Assembly: GCA_963736175.1 (NCBI GenBank)
Contig: CAVTNU010000005.1
Location: 1-64,000, forward strand
Direction: 5' to 3'
Length of the DNA stretch: 64,000 nt
Origin: Rhodoblastus sp963736175
GTDB taxonomy: Bacteria; Pseudomonadota; Alphaproteobacteria; Rhizobiales; Beijerinckiaceae
The notes below the pieces were generated by a model. The model did no database searches. It saw nothing but the letters and a program-made list of their open reading frames with translations, and had not been told where the DNA came from. Below are positions 1 through 8,676 of this stretch, piece by piece (position 1 is the stretch's first letter; each line of letters begins with the position of its first letter). The position numbers and the translations under genes were made by a program.

Positions 1-2
1 GA

Positions 3-1287
3 TGCTGAAAAACGCCCCGATTTCGTCGGTTACTATCGCCCGGCGCGGATTTTTGTCGGCGATTTGAGCGTTGTTTTTTGCCGAATCCGGCGTCGGCGAG
101 CGTTTGGCGGCGCCACTTCCCCCTTACCCCGCCCTTTCTTCGATCAATTTCGGCAATCGGATGAGGTTGTAGGCTGCGGCGGCGAAGGCAAACGACCAGC
201 CGACCCGCTCGACGCCCCGAAACTTGGTTTTGCGCTGGCCGGCGACGGTCTTCATCCAGCCGAAGGCTTCCTCGATGCGTTTTCGGATGCGCTGGCTCAC
301 CGCATAACCGGGGTGGCGCGTGGTGCGGCCATCGATTGCGGAGCGCCGTCCGTTGGTGTTCTGCGTCACATGCGGGCGCACGTTCATCGCGCGCAGTTCG
401 TTGACGAAAACGCGCACGTCATAACCCTTGTCGGCGCCAAGCGTGATGCCAACAGGGCGATTGGCGAGCGGTTCGATCATCGCAAGCGCGGCGTTGCGCT
501 CGCCATGTCCGTCGGCTGGCGTCAGGCAGGCGTTGACGATCAGTCCGGCGCGGTTCTCCATCAACGCATGGCCGAGGAAAGCCAGCTTGGCCTCCATGCC
601 GGCGCCCTTGCGATAAAGCCTGGCTTCCGTATCGGTGGTCGAAGCATGGGTCTCGTTCGAGCGCTTCTCGCCCTTGAAATCCACCTCGGCGTTGCGGCCG
701 GAATCGGGCGGCGGCTCGTTGCCGGAGCCATCCTTGGGCTTGAAACTCTTCATCGAAGCCCAAGCCTCGATCAGCGTGCCGTCGACCGAAAAATGATCGC
801 TCGACATCAGCCTTTTGACCCGAGGCTGCGCCAGGACGGCGGCGAGAAACTTAGCCGCTATCGCGCCGTCGAGCAGGCGGTCGCGGTTCTTGGAAAACAC
901 CGTCGCGTCCCACACGGGATCGTCGACGCCAAGGCCGACGAACCAGCGAAACAGCAAATCGGTGTCGAGACGCTCCATCAATTGCCGCTCGGAGCGCACC
1001 GAATAAAAGGCTTGCAGCAGCATCGCCCGCAGCAACCGTTCAGGCGCGACCGAAGGCCGGCCCGTCCTGGAGTAAAGCTCCGAAAAATCCGCAGCCAGTG
1101 TCGCGAGCGCCGCGTTGGCGATCTCGCGGATCACGCGCAGCGGATGGTCGCGCCGAACGCGCGACTCCAGATCGACATAGCTGAAAAGCCGCCCTGATCC
1201 CTCGTCCGTCCCGCGCATTCCGTCGCTCCTGTCTCAAAGCGATGGAATCACGACCGAAGCTGAAACGGAAGGGGTTTTTCAGCAGCC
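3..1287 (-). mobile_element. IS5-family insertion sequence, apparently complete
   Basis: The two ends carry matching imperfect inverted repeats. The left end reads TGCTGAAAAAC from base 3, and the reverse complement of the right end (about 1271-1284) also reads TGCTGAAAAAC. The single gene inside is an intact transposase. Because the left repeat lies at the first bases of the window, the target duplication cannot be checked; the right flank contains CTAG at 1290-1293. The exact outer bases of the element are uncertain by a few positions. Confidence 0.82.
124..1218 (-). CDS. IS5-family transposase
   Basis: This 364-residue protein is a DDE transposase that would cut and insert the surrounding element. 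The N-terminal part (about residues 15-110) has the usual IS5 DUF772-type segment with RLLRAMLLQAFYSVRSERQL. A catalytic-type DG follows in FSVDGTLIEAWAS, the second acidic position lies in LGADKGYD, and the C-terminal IEEAFGWMK supplies the final glutamate. All expected blocks are present and the frame is unbroken, so the element may still be active. It is the only gene in the element and is read leftward, away from the histidine kinase gene. Family assignment is secure; the precise IS name would need a database comparison. Confidence 0.93.
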   Translation of the reverse strand: MRGTDEGSGRLFSYVDLESRVRRDHPLRVIREIANAALATLAADFSELYSRTGRPSVAPERLLRAMLLQAFYSVRSERQLMERLDTDLLFRWFVGLGVDDPVWDATVFSKNRDRLLDGAIAAKFLAAVLAQPRVKRLMSSDHFSVDGTLIEAWASMKSFKPKDGSGNEPPPDSGRNAEVDFKGEKRSNETHASTTDTEARLYRKGAGMEAKLAFLGHALMENRAGLIVNACLTPADGHGERNAALAMIEPLANRPVGITLGADKGYDVRVFVNELRAMNVRPHVTQNTNGRRSAIDGRTTRHPGYAVSQRIRKRIEEAFGWMKTVAGQRKTKFRGVERVGWSFAFAAAAYNLIRLPKLIEERAG

Positions 1288-1414
1288 TGCTAGAGGCGAA
1301 AGACGGTCAGACCAGATGCGCGAGAGCGCGCCATCGTTATCGCCGAACCGAAGGGAAATTGCCGGCCGCCTCCGAAAAATTCTTAATATCAACGATTTTT
1401 CTAACGAACGGCGC

Positions 1415-1444
1415 TTGCGGCGGTTTTTCACCCTTTGCTATCTT
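1415..1444 (+). promoter_or_regulatory. putative promoter of the histidine kinase gene
   Basis: TTGCGG at 1415-1420 and TATCTT at 1439-1444 are separated by 18 bases, a good sigma70-type arrangement. The expected transcription start falls about seven bases after the -10 box, which is the ATG at 1451 itself. No ribosome binding site is visible before this ATG, so the message may be leaderless. This is inferred from sequence only. Confidence 0.45.
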
Positions 1445-1450
1445 GTCGTC

Positions 1451-2908
1451 ATGTCAGGGGTCGAAACAGAAACACATGCGCCGATCGCCCTTGCCGAGAT
1501 CGATCTGGCGATTTTAAGTCAGAGGTTCGCCTTCGCCGTAATCGACGAAAATTTGCGCGTGGTGGCGAAAAAGGGTTCGCTGCTCGACTGGTTGCCGGAA
1601 GCCGGCGAGTTTTGCTGCCAATCGGTGATTTTGTTCGGTATGGAGCCGAACTTTGACGCCTTGCGGCAAGGCCGGATCGGACCATTGGATCTGCCGAACC
1701 TGCGGATCGGAACAGACTCCGACGCGCGCCCCTTTTCCGTTTCGATCACGCATGATCCAGCGCGGCGTCAATTTGTCCTTTTCGTCAACAATGACAGCGG
1801 CGCCCTCGAACTGGAGCGTCAACTCGCGCTGGAGCGGCGCGAGCTGACGATACTCGAAGATCAAGCGCGCGCCGCCGGCCGCTTGATCCGCGAAAAAGAG
1901 GCTCTATATCGCGATATCGTCGAATCATCGGCCGACCTCGTCGTTCGGCTCGGGCGCGACTTGCGCGTCGCCTTCGTCAATCAGCGGGCTATTGACCTGA
2001 TCGGCGCGCCCCTCTCCCATATTACCGGGCGGCCGATCGAACAATTGTTTCCAACGCCGCAGGACGAGCCGACATGGGCGCAATGGCTGACCGATAAAAG
2101 CGAAGCCTCGTTCGAACAATTCGCCCACGCGGGCGAGAACGACTTGTGGATCTGGTGGAACGTTCATTGGCTCGGCGAAAATGGCGGGCCGGGCGAATAT
2201 CAAGCCGTCGGACGCGACATAACCGCGTTGCGGCGATTGCGGGCGCAGGCCGAGCAAGGCTCACAGGAAGCCAGGAACGCAGCCGTCATGCGCGAGCGTC
2301 TACGCATCGCCCACGACCTGCACGACACGCTGGTGCAGTCGCTGGCGGCGTTGGTGCCGCAACTGCGTCTGATCCGCAAGGTCGCCGGACCAAATATCGA
2401 CCCGACCCTGGCCGACGAACTGGCCCGCGCGGAAACGGCGGCGAAAGATGGCCTTACGCGAGCGAGAGCGGCGATTTCCGAAATCCGCAATCACCACATT
2501 CAGCCGGAAGGGTTGGGCGCGGCGCTCGAAGGCGTCGCCAACCGATTTTCCGCGCGCACCGGGATCAATGTCCTGCTCGATATCGATCCCGCATGCGCCT
2601 CGCTGCAAGGCGACAACGCCGAAACGCTGTTCCGCATTGTCGAGGAGGCCTTGCGCAACGCCGAATGGCACGCCGAACCAGAACGCGTGGGCATCTACCT
2701 GACCGGCGACGACATGGGCGCGGCGACCCTGGTAGTCGCCGACGACGGGCGCGGTTTTGACGCCTCCGCCTCTTTTCCCGATCACTACGGGCTGATCGGC
2801 ATGCGCGAACAGGCCGATATGATCGGCGCTCACTTCGCCATCGATAGCGCGCCCGGCGCGGGAACCCGCATCGAAATCAAAATTCCGCGGCCCAAAGTCG
2901 CACGCTGA
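1451..2908 (+). CDS. PAS-domain sensor histidine kinase, NarX/DegS type (HisKA_3)
   Basis: This 485-residue protein is predicted to be a sensor kinase that phosphorylates the NarL-type regulator encoded next to it. A PAS-like sensing region lies around residues 155-265 (VESSADLVVRLGRDLRVAFV). The dimerisation and phosphotransfer helix contains AHDLHDTLVQ, with H291 the likely phosphorylated histidine. The C-terminal ATPase domain shows an N box (EEALRNAEWHA) and a glycine box (VADDGRGFD). No transmembrane segment is visible, so it is probably cytoplasmic and senses an internal signal, not identified. The open frame extends to 1316, but ATG 1451 was preferred because of the promoter just upstream and the start of plausible protein there. 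Confidence 0.88.
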   Translation: MSGVETETHAPIALAEIDLAILSQRFAFAVIDENLRVVAKKGSLLDWLPEAGEFCCQSVILFGMEPNFDALRQGRIGPLDLPNLRIGTDSDARPFSVSITHDPARRQFVLFVNNDSGALELERQLALERRELTILEDQARAAGRLIREKEALYRDIVESSADLVVRLGRDLRVAFVNQRAIDLIGAPLSHITGRPIEQLFPTPQDEPTWAQWLTDKSEASFEQFAHAGENDLWIWWNVHWLGENGGPGEYQAVGRDITALRRLRAQAEQGSQEARNAAVMRERLRIAHDLHDTLVQSLAALVPQLRLIRKVAGPNIDPTLADELARAETAAKDGLTRARAAISEIRNHHIQPEGLGAALEGVANRFSARTGINVLLDIDPACASLQGDNAETLFRIVEEALRNAEWHAEPERVGIYLTGDDMGAATLVVADDGRGFDASASFPDHYGLIGMREQADMIGAHFAIDSAPGAGTRIEIKIPRPKVAR

Positions 2909-3099
2909 GCGGCGAAGCGCCCGCCAAAGTCGCCAAAGCGAAATAAATTCAAAAAGCTAGAACAATAGTGCAGCGCCCGCGACAACGCATTGCGGGCAAC
3001 ATTATGACGAATCGCGATTTTTTTTGGTTTGTGGCATAAGAATGTGCTCGATGAGCTTGAACCGTCGGCGGCGCCGGCTGATTTTCGCGGAGATGTTTT

Positions 3100-3768
3100 T
3101 TGGCGCGGACCGAACCAATCCGGATATTGATCGCTGAAGATCAGCAGCTTATCCGCCGCGCCTTCGCCTCGATGCTGTCGCTCGAAGCGGATTTCGAAAT
3201 CGTCGCTCAAGCCGCCGACGGCGCCGAAGCGGTGCGCGAAGCGCGCCGCTGGCGCCCCGAAGTGGTTTTGATGGATATTCAGATGCCGCGCCTCAACGGT
3301 ATCGCGGCTACGCGGCAGATTGTGCAGGACTGCCCTGGCACGCAAGTCATTGCGCTGTCCACTTTCGATACCGACGATCTCGTTTTCGACGCCATTTCGG
3401 CCGGCGCGCAAGCCTATTTGTTGAAGGACGCCGACGAGACGGAAATACTCGAAACAATACGCGCCGTTTCGCGCGGCGAGTCGCGTCTATCGCCCAATGT
3501 GGCGCGTAAAGTGTTGAATGAGTTCAGGCGCGTTCGCCGCGCGCCCGCGCCCAATCGCGAAACGGCGGAAACCGGCGAACCGCTGACCGAGCGTGAGAAC
3601 GATATTCTGCAATTGATCGTCGCAGGCAAAGGCAACAAGGAGATCGCCACGGCGTTGAAACTCGCCGAAGGCACAGTCAAAAATTACGTCAGCCGCATCC
3701 TCGATAAATTGCATGCGCGCAGTCGCACCGAACTTGCGGTCAAAGCGCTTGGCCGACAACTCGATTGA
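3100..3768 (+). CDS. NarL/LuxR-family response regulator
   Basis: This 222-residue transcription regulator is the probable partner of the upstream kinase. The receiver domain (about residues 7-125) has the acidic pair ED at 13-14, the phosphorylated aspartate D59 in LMDIQMPR and the conserved lysine in YLLKDAD. A LuxR-type helix-turn-helix follows at about 160-210 (LTERENDIL, GNKEIATALKLAEGTVKNYV). Translation seems to begin at TTG 3100, giving MARTEP, with GGAG about eight bases upstream; the nearby ATG at 3093 is in another frame. It lies 191 bases after the kinase gene on the same strand, so it may also have its own promoter. Target genes are unknown. Confidence 0.9.
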   Translation: MARTEPIRILIAEDQQLIRRAFASMLSLEADFEIVAQAADGAEAVREARRWRPEVVLMDIQMPRLNGIAATRQIVQDCPGTQVIALSTFDTDDLVFDAISAGAQAYLLKDADETEILETIRAVSRGESRLSPNVARKVLNEFRRVRRAPAPNRETAETGEPLTERENDILQLIVAGKGNKEIATALKLAEGTVKNYVSRILDKLHARSRTELAVKALGRQLD

Positions 3769-3956
3769 ATGCAACAGCTTGGCGACGAGTATAAGGCTTA
3801 TGGCCTGACTCGCATCCAGATCAAGGACACGTTTGCCGCTTCGAGGTTACCAAAGATTGACCAATTGGCGCCATGCTGGCAAAGGTCGACGGGCGTGTCA
3901 CCGCGACAAATGAGGGGCGGGAACGATTGGGTCAGTCTTTATTACGGGAATCGGAC

Positions 3957-4175
3957 ATGAATCTGTCCCAGCCAATGACGAGCCGGCGCGTCTTCGCCCA
4001 ACATGGCGGCGAGCGCGCATGCGCCACAGGACGCCGACCAATTGTCCTGGCCCTGATTGGCTTGCTGATCGTTTTGTTCGGACCGCTTCTTCTCGTCATT
4101 CTCGACAAGAACGCGCCCGACGTCACGCCAGTCGCCACGATCAATTCGCAAACTCAGGGAGCGGACGCGCAATAG
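3957..4175 (+). CDS. small hypothetical single-pass membrane protein
   Basis: This 72-residue protein has one strongly hydrophobic segment at about residues 28-49 (IVLALIGLLIVLFGPLLLVI), preceded by basic residues and followed by a polar tail, which suggests an inner-membrane anchor with a short periplasmic end. GGGA lies seven bases before ATG 3957. A longer frame from 3873 exists, but the residues it would add look non-coding. It lies 188 bases after the response regulator and converges on the GTPase gene. I do not recognise a family, and no function can be given. Confidence 0.5.
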   Translation: MNLSQPMTSRRVFAQHGGERACATGRRPIVLALIGLLIVLFGPLLLVILDKNAPDVTPVATINSQTQGADAQ

Positions 4176-4270
4176 CGCGCCGCAAGCGTTCGCCGAACCT
4201 CAGAAAACACGTTCAAGCGTCGAGACGAACGGCGCGCATGTTCGTTCCAACCCCTCGAAACGAAAGCCTT

Positions 4271-4777
4271 TCAATCGACGTCCATGCGCCGCGCGATGTC
4301 ATTGGCGACAGAAAGGAATGCGGCCTCCACGCCTTCGCCGGTCTTGGCGCTGGAGAACAGGACGTCCTTAACTGGCAGGCCTTTTGTGTCGAACGCGCTG
4401 AGATCGGGCATCAGGATGTCGGTCTTGTTGATGATCGCGCGGACGGCTCGGCCTGGCATCTTCTCGTTGAACGCGGCGGCAAGATCGAACATTTTCTCGA
4501 TCGTCCCCGGCCGCGACGCGTCACCGACGACAATCGCGCCCGACGCGCCGGAGATATAGACCGATTTGAAAATGTGATGGCCGAAGTCGCCATCCGTATC
4601 CCAGATCAGCAATTTTACCGATCGCCCATCGCCGAGAACGAGGTCGTGCGTAAGAACATCGACGCCTATCGTCGTCTTGTAGTCGGTTTCAAAGCGACCG
4701 AAGATAAGACGTTTGGCTAGCGAGGATTTGCCGACGCCGATATCGCCGAGCAACATCACTTTGGCGCTAAGACTCAC
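4271..4777 (-). CDS. Rab/Ras-like small GTPase
   Basis: This 168-residue protein consists of one small GTPase domain. Visible motifs are the P-loop GDIGVGKS (11-18), switch I with the Rab-like TIGVD (36-40), WDTDGD (59-64) for switch II, NKTD (117-120) and SSAK (142-145). In Ras and Rab the switch II motif is DTAGQ and its glutamine is catalytic; here aspartate occupies that place, so intrinsic hydrolysis may be slow or assisted in trans. No lipidation cysteine is present at the C-terminus. The start overlaps the end of the OmpA-domain gene by four bases, which implies translational coupling. A role as a polarity or assembly switch acting with the neighbouring membrane protein is an inference. 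Confidence 0.85.
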   Translation of the reverse strand: MSLSAKVMLLGDIGVGKSSLAKRLIFGRFETDYKTTIGVDVLTHDLVLGDGRSVKLLIWDTDGDFGHHIFKSVYISGASGAIVVGDASRPGTIEKMFDLAAAFNEKMPGRAVRAIINKTDILMPDLSAFDTKGLPVKDVLFSSAKTGEGVEAAFLSVANDIARRMDVD

Positions 4778-6501
4778 GGCTCCCGCTCCCCCTGATAGGG
4801 AATTTCGAAGACGACGCGACGATTGCGGCCGCGTTCGGCGCCGATTGCGTCGGCGATCGGATCGCTGGCGGCTCGTCCAACCAATATCAGCCGCGCTGCG
4901 GGAATCCCCTGCGCCTCGAGCAAGACGCCAACGTGCGCCGCGCGCCTGCGCGACAAAGCCTGATTTGCGCCGTCGCTTCCGGAACCATCCGCATATCCGA
5001 CGATGCGTATACTGCCGTCCGTCTGTTTTAAGCTATCGCCAATCGCTTGAATTTGCGCCGCTGCTTTTTCCGGATCGGAAAAATCCGTGTCATTTTTGAA
5101 GAAGATCGCGGTCGCGCGAACGACAAGTTCAAGCTTGGCGCGCGGCGAAGCATTCTGCGCCAGCGCGGCGGCCAGCTCGCCGCGCAGAGCGGCGATCTCG
5201 GCGTTGGCCCGTTGCAAATTCCGCGACTGCGCCTCGGCGCTCTGCGCCAGGGAGTCGGCGAGCGCGCCCGCCTGCTTCTGGCTCGCCAGCAAATCGACCT
5301 GAGCGCTGACGGCGTAGGTCGCGCCAGACGCCTGAACCGCGCGAACGAGGGCGTCTAAGTCGGCGTTGGCTGGCGCAAGACCCGATACCCGCGCCGAATT
5401 CGCTGCGCGGTCGATGACGAGCCGCAATGGATAGGCGCTAAGATCCGGCTGCGCCTGAACTGCGGTTTCGAAAGCGTGCAAGGCTAGACGATCGTGACGC
5501 CAGGCGGTCACCGGCCCAATCGCCAAGAGAGCGAGCAGACCGACCGCCGCGCCGACGGCGACAATCGCCCGCGTCTTGCCGTTTTTGGGCGACGGAGCCG
5601 GCGCTCCAATTTCCTGCGCCAGCGCCGCCAGCGAGGCTTCTGACGCCACGGCGTCGCGATCGACCATATCCATAAAGGCCAGATCGAGTTTTTGCTCGTC
5701 CTCGCGCGACACCTCGCCCAGAAATTCCGCCGCGACGATACGGCGGGCCGACGCGCGCAGCAGAACGCGGCTCGCCCCCATGTCGAGCGTGCGCAATTCG
5801 CCGTGCTGGCTGGATAAAGCGTCGGTGGCGAATTCAGTGATGGCAGCGATCATCGAACTGACGAGATCGGACTTATCCTGCGCAACCGGACGGCGGCTCC
5901 AACTGGCCAGCAGCAAGCCGCTGCCGCGCTCCAGCACCAGGATACGCTCGACGATCGCCCCGTGCGCGGCGGCCAGCGCGATCTCGTTGAGAGGGCGGCC
6001 ACTCATCAGAGATTGCAGGCGCCATTGCCACTGCCTTGTCGACAGCAGGGCGTCGAGCCGTTGATTGATCGCTTCGGCGAGTTCGCGAAAGGCGTTGGCC
6101 ACGGCGGCGGCGACAAGGCGTCCTGTGATCGGATAGAGCGCCTCGACCATCATGTCTTTTGAATTTTTGATCTCGCTGCGGATCGCGGCGACCACCAGCG
6201 GCGCGATGGCTTGCGCCAATTCACGGTGCTGCTGGGATTCAGCGAGACGCAAGGCTCCCGCCAGAACGTGCGAGGTCGTCTGTTCAAGGCTCCTGTCGTC
6301 GCCGACGCGCTGATCGATGGCCTCCAGGCGCCCTTGCAACCGCGCGAGACGCTCCTGTTCGGAGGCGAACAACAGCCCTTTCAGCCGCGCCAGATCGACA
6401 GAGGCGGTCTCATCCGGCAAGATCGATACATCCTGTCGTGGGGCGGCGTCTCGGTCCTCTTGGGCCCCGCTCCGCGACAGCGGCTCCCCCGCCCCAGGCA
6501 T
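4774..6501 (-). CDS. inner-membrane OmpA-domain protein with roadblock-like N-terminal region
   Basis: The 575-residue protein begins with a helical region (about 38-150) opening with LKGLLFASEQERLARLQGRL. Residues about 155-280 (for example AIVERILVLERGSGLLLASW) resemble a roadblock/longin-type alpha-beta fold, the kind of partner that bacterial Ras-like GTPases use; this likeness is by eye only. A transmembrane helix lies at about 312-331, then a periplasmic linker with coiled coil (about 405-450). An OmpA/MotB peptidoglycan-binding domain follows (about 455-570), including GYADGSGSDGANQALSRRRA. The topology would place the N-terminal part in the cytoplasm and the OmpA domain on the cell wall. 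It starts two bases after the coiled-coil gene and overlaps the GTPase gene by four. Confidence 0.8.
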   Translation of the reverse strand: MPGAGEPLSRSGAQEDRDAAPRQDVSILPDETASVDLARLKGLLFASEQERLARLQGRLEAIDQRVGDDRSLEQTTSHVLAGALRLAESQQHRELAQAIAPLVVAAIRSEIKNSKDMMVEALYPITGRLVAAAVANAFRELAEAINQRLDALLSTRQWQWRLQSLMSGRPLNEIALAAAHGAIVERILVLERGSGLLLASWSRRPVAQDKSDLVSSMIAAITEFATDALSSQHGELRTLDMGASRVLLRASARRIVAAEFLGEVSREDEQKLDLAFMDMVDRDAVASEASLAALAQEIGAPAPSPKNGKTRAIVAVGAAVGLLALLAIGPVTAWRHDRLALHAFETAVQAQPDLSAYPLRLVIDRAANSARVSGLAPANADLDALVRAVQASGATYAVSAQVDLLASQKQAGALADSLAQSAEAQSRNLQRANAEIAALRGELAAALAQNASPRAKLELVVRATAIFFKNDTDFSDPEKAAAQIQAIGDSLKQTDGSIRIVGYADGSGSDGANQALSRRRAAHVGVLLEAQGIPAARLILVGRAASDPIADAIGAERGRNRRVVFEIPYQGEREP

Positions 6502-6503
6502 GG

Positions 6504-6842
6504 CTAACGCGCCTTTGTTTCAGCGCCCAGACCGCGTATCGTCGCGCCCAGATTGGCGATGGCCGCGCCAATGTCGTCGATCGACGCCGCACGCCGCGCG
6601 CTCGTATCCTTGGCGAGATCAAGCAGACGAATTTCCAGGTCGCCGAAACGCGCCTGCATGTCGGCGCGCAATTCGTCGATCTTCTTTTCAAGTTTCAACT
6701 CGAGATCGCCCAATCGACTATCGGTGGCGCGCTTATCGGCGCCGAACAGAAGTTCACGCACCTGTTCGATCGTATCGGCGCTGGCCGCGGATGAAACCTG
6801 CATCGGAGCGTCGGCGGGTATTTGCGCTTTGTCGGCTTTCAT
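6504..6842 (-). CDS. small coiled-coil protein, first gene of the GTPase/OmpA operon
   Basis: This 112-residue soluble protein is mostly heptad-like helix (about residues 25-110). It contains VRELLFGADKRATDSRLGDL and repeated basic and acidic pairs typical of a coiled coil. Its LLF-x(4)-R-x(3)-R-L pattern resembles the opening of the neighbouring OmpA-domain protein (LLFASEQERLARLQGRL), which suggests a shared interaction module. ATG 6840-6842 was chosen because a much longer open frame upstream overlaps ccoG and reads as non-coding; the binding site before this ATG is weak. The stop codon is followed after two bases by the next start. No enzymatic motif is visible. Confidence 0.65.
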   Translation of the reverse strand: MKADKAQIPADAPMQVSSAASADTIEQVRELLFGADKRATDSRLGDLELKLEKKIDELRADMQARFGDLEIRLLDLAKDTSARRAASIDDIGAAIANLGATIRGLGAETKAR

Positions 6843-7063
6843 AGCGTCGCCATATTTTTGCGGGTGAACCAATTGAAAAGGCTTTCGCCTTGCCGCCGGG
6901 CGCGGCGGGCTTTCATTTCTAAGCTCTTTCTGCGTCTTGTCGCAAGCGCTCACAGCGTCTTTCGAAAAAATTGAAGTATTCTCGTCAAAGCGGCCGAAAA
7001 ACGACAACGGCGGCGGTCGACTTGCCGCCGTCCGCCGCCGAATATTCCTTCGCCACACCCGCC

Positions 7064-8497
7064 CTATTGCGGGAAGAAATGATCGCGGGCGCGCGCCGTT
7101 TCGCCGCTGGCCGGCTCGGTCAGACGAAATACGACATCCGCGGCGGTCGGCGGAACCGCCCCGGCCGGCGCCGTCGCCAAAACGCGCAGCTCCAACGTCT
7201 GGTCCGGGCCGACCTGGACGGCCGACGGCGACGCCTCGCCCATGATGGTCAGATTGGCGTTTGGCACGCCTTCGAGATTGAGCGAGAAGGTGCGCGTCAC
7301 CGGCTTCTTGTTCAGCAGCCGAACGGTATAGCCGTTGCGCACGCCGCCGTCCGCCGTCTGCGTCGCCAGTGGATTGCGGTCGTGCAGAACGTTGACGCCG
7401 AGATCGGCGCGCGTCGCCAGCGCGAAAAGCATAGTGCCGCCGACCGCGGCGATGATGATCGGATAGATGATCGTGCGCGCGCGAATCGTCTTGTAGATGG
7501 GAGGCAGCCCATTTTTGCGGCGCTCGATATTGATGTCGTTGTCGTAAGCGATCAGCCCCGTGGGACGGCCGATTTCCTTCATGACGTGGTCGCATGCGTC
7601 GATGCACAGACCGCACTGGATGCAGCCGAGTTGCGAACCGTGGCGAATATCCACCCCGGTCGGACAAACATTGACGCATTGCAAGCAATCGACGCAATCG
7701 CCCGCTGGCTGCCCAACCTCGCGCGCGTGCGCCGCTTTCTTGACCGACATGCGGGGTTCGCCGCGATCGAGGCGATATTCGACGTTAAGCGCCCATTCGT
7801 CAGTCAAAGCGGCCTGAATGCGCGGCCAGGGACACATGTAGACGCAAACCTGCTCGCGCATATGACCGGCGAAGAGATAGGTGATGATCGTCATCACGCC
7901 GATGGTGGCGTAGGCGACGGTAGGCGCCTGAAAAGTCGCAAGCTCCTTCACCAGGGTTGGCGCATCGGCGAAATACAGAACCCAGGCGCCGCCGGTCCAC
8001 CAAGCGATCATCAGCCACAGAAAGTGTTTGGTGGCGACCTCGCGGATATGGGTAAACGTCCAGCCTTTCCTGTCCTTCAGCATGCGTTCGCGCCGGTCGC
8101 CCTCGACCCACCGCTCGACCGCGTAGAACAGATCGGTCCAAACGGTTTGCCAGCACAGGTAGCCGCACCACACGCGCCCGGCGACAGCGTTCATCAGGAA
8201 CAAGGTCATCGCGGCAATGATCAAAAGGCCCGTGAAATAATAGACTTCCTGCGGCCAGAGCTCGATGAAGAAGAAATAGAAGCGCCTGTGCGGCATGTCG
8301 ATCAGCACGGCCTGATCGGGCAAATTCGGCCCGCGGTTCCAGCGCACGAAAGGCATGAAATAATAGATCGCCAGCGCGACGCACAAAAACGTCCATTTGA
8401 TCGTGCGGAATCGCCCATGCACAGCCTGCGGATAGACTTTCGTGCGTGATTGATAGAGCGGGCCGACGATGACTGTGTCGTCTTCCATATCCTGCAA
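7064..8497 (-). CDS. ccoG: cytochrome c oxidase accessory protein CcoG (FixG/RdxA), Cu(II) reductase
   Basis: This 477-residue membrane ferredoxin belongs to the CcoG/FixG/RdxA family, members of which reduce Cu(II) to Cu(I) for cbb3 oxidase assembly. Several hydrophobic helices occupy the N-terminal half (from about residue 35), with WCGYLCWQTVW and CVYMCPW cysteine motifs. Two 4Fe-4S sites follow as CVDCLQCVNVCP and CIQCGLCIDACD. A further helix and a C-terminal immunoglobulin-like periplasmic domain end the protein. It lies 179 bases after the copper chaperone gene copZ on the same strand, so reductase, chaperone and copper pump are adjacent. No ccoNOP oxidase genes are in the window. Length is normal for the family. 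Confidence 0.93.
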   Translation of the reverse strand: MQDMEDDTVIVGPLYQSRTKVYPQAVHGRFRTIKWTFLCVALAIYYFMPFVRWNRGPNLPDQAVLIDMPHRRFYFFFIELWPQEVYYFTGLLIIAAMTLFLMNAVAGRVWCGYLCWQTVWTDLFYAVERWVEGDRRERMLKDRKGWTFTHIREVATKHFLWLMIAWWTGGAWVLYFADAPTLVKELATFQAPTVAYATIGVMTIITYLFAGHMREQVCVYMCPWPRIQAALTDEWALNVEYRLDRGEPRMSVKKAAHAREVGQPAGDCVDCLQCVNVCPTGVDIRHGSQLGCIQCGLCIDACDHVMKEIGRPTGLIAYDNDINIERRKNGLPPIYKTIRARTIIYPIIIAAVGGTMLFALATRADLGVNVLHDRNPLATQTADGGVRNGYTVRLLNKKPVTRTFSLNLEGVPNANLTIMGEASPSAVQVGPDQTLELRVLATAPAGAVPPTAADVVFRLTEPASGETARARDHFFPQ

Positions 8498-8676
8498 CCT
8501 TTTGGCGAGTGAACGACAACGGGGCGGATTCCGTCCCGCGAAATTCCGGCTTACTTAGAGTCTTTCCAGACTTCGAATTCGATATATCGCATATATGCTG
8601 AAATATCAGTGCGACGCTTCGCCACGTCCCGTGCGCGCGCGTCGCCGGATCGACGATATTCGATGCGCGCCAACCG

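Noticed and set aside
64..1197. Long plus-strand open frame of 377 codons opposite the transposase
   Set aside because: It mirrors the transposase gene, a common effect of high GC, and has no recognisable motif.
3769..3960. 63-codon frame directly after the response regulator stop
   Set aside because: No ribosome binding site and no protein-like pattern; it overlaps the region leading to the small membrane protein gene.
6843..7697. Upstream extension of the coiled-coil gene frame to 397 codons
   Set aside because: The extra codons lie across ccoG and the intergenic gap and have arginine-rich shadow composition.
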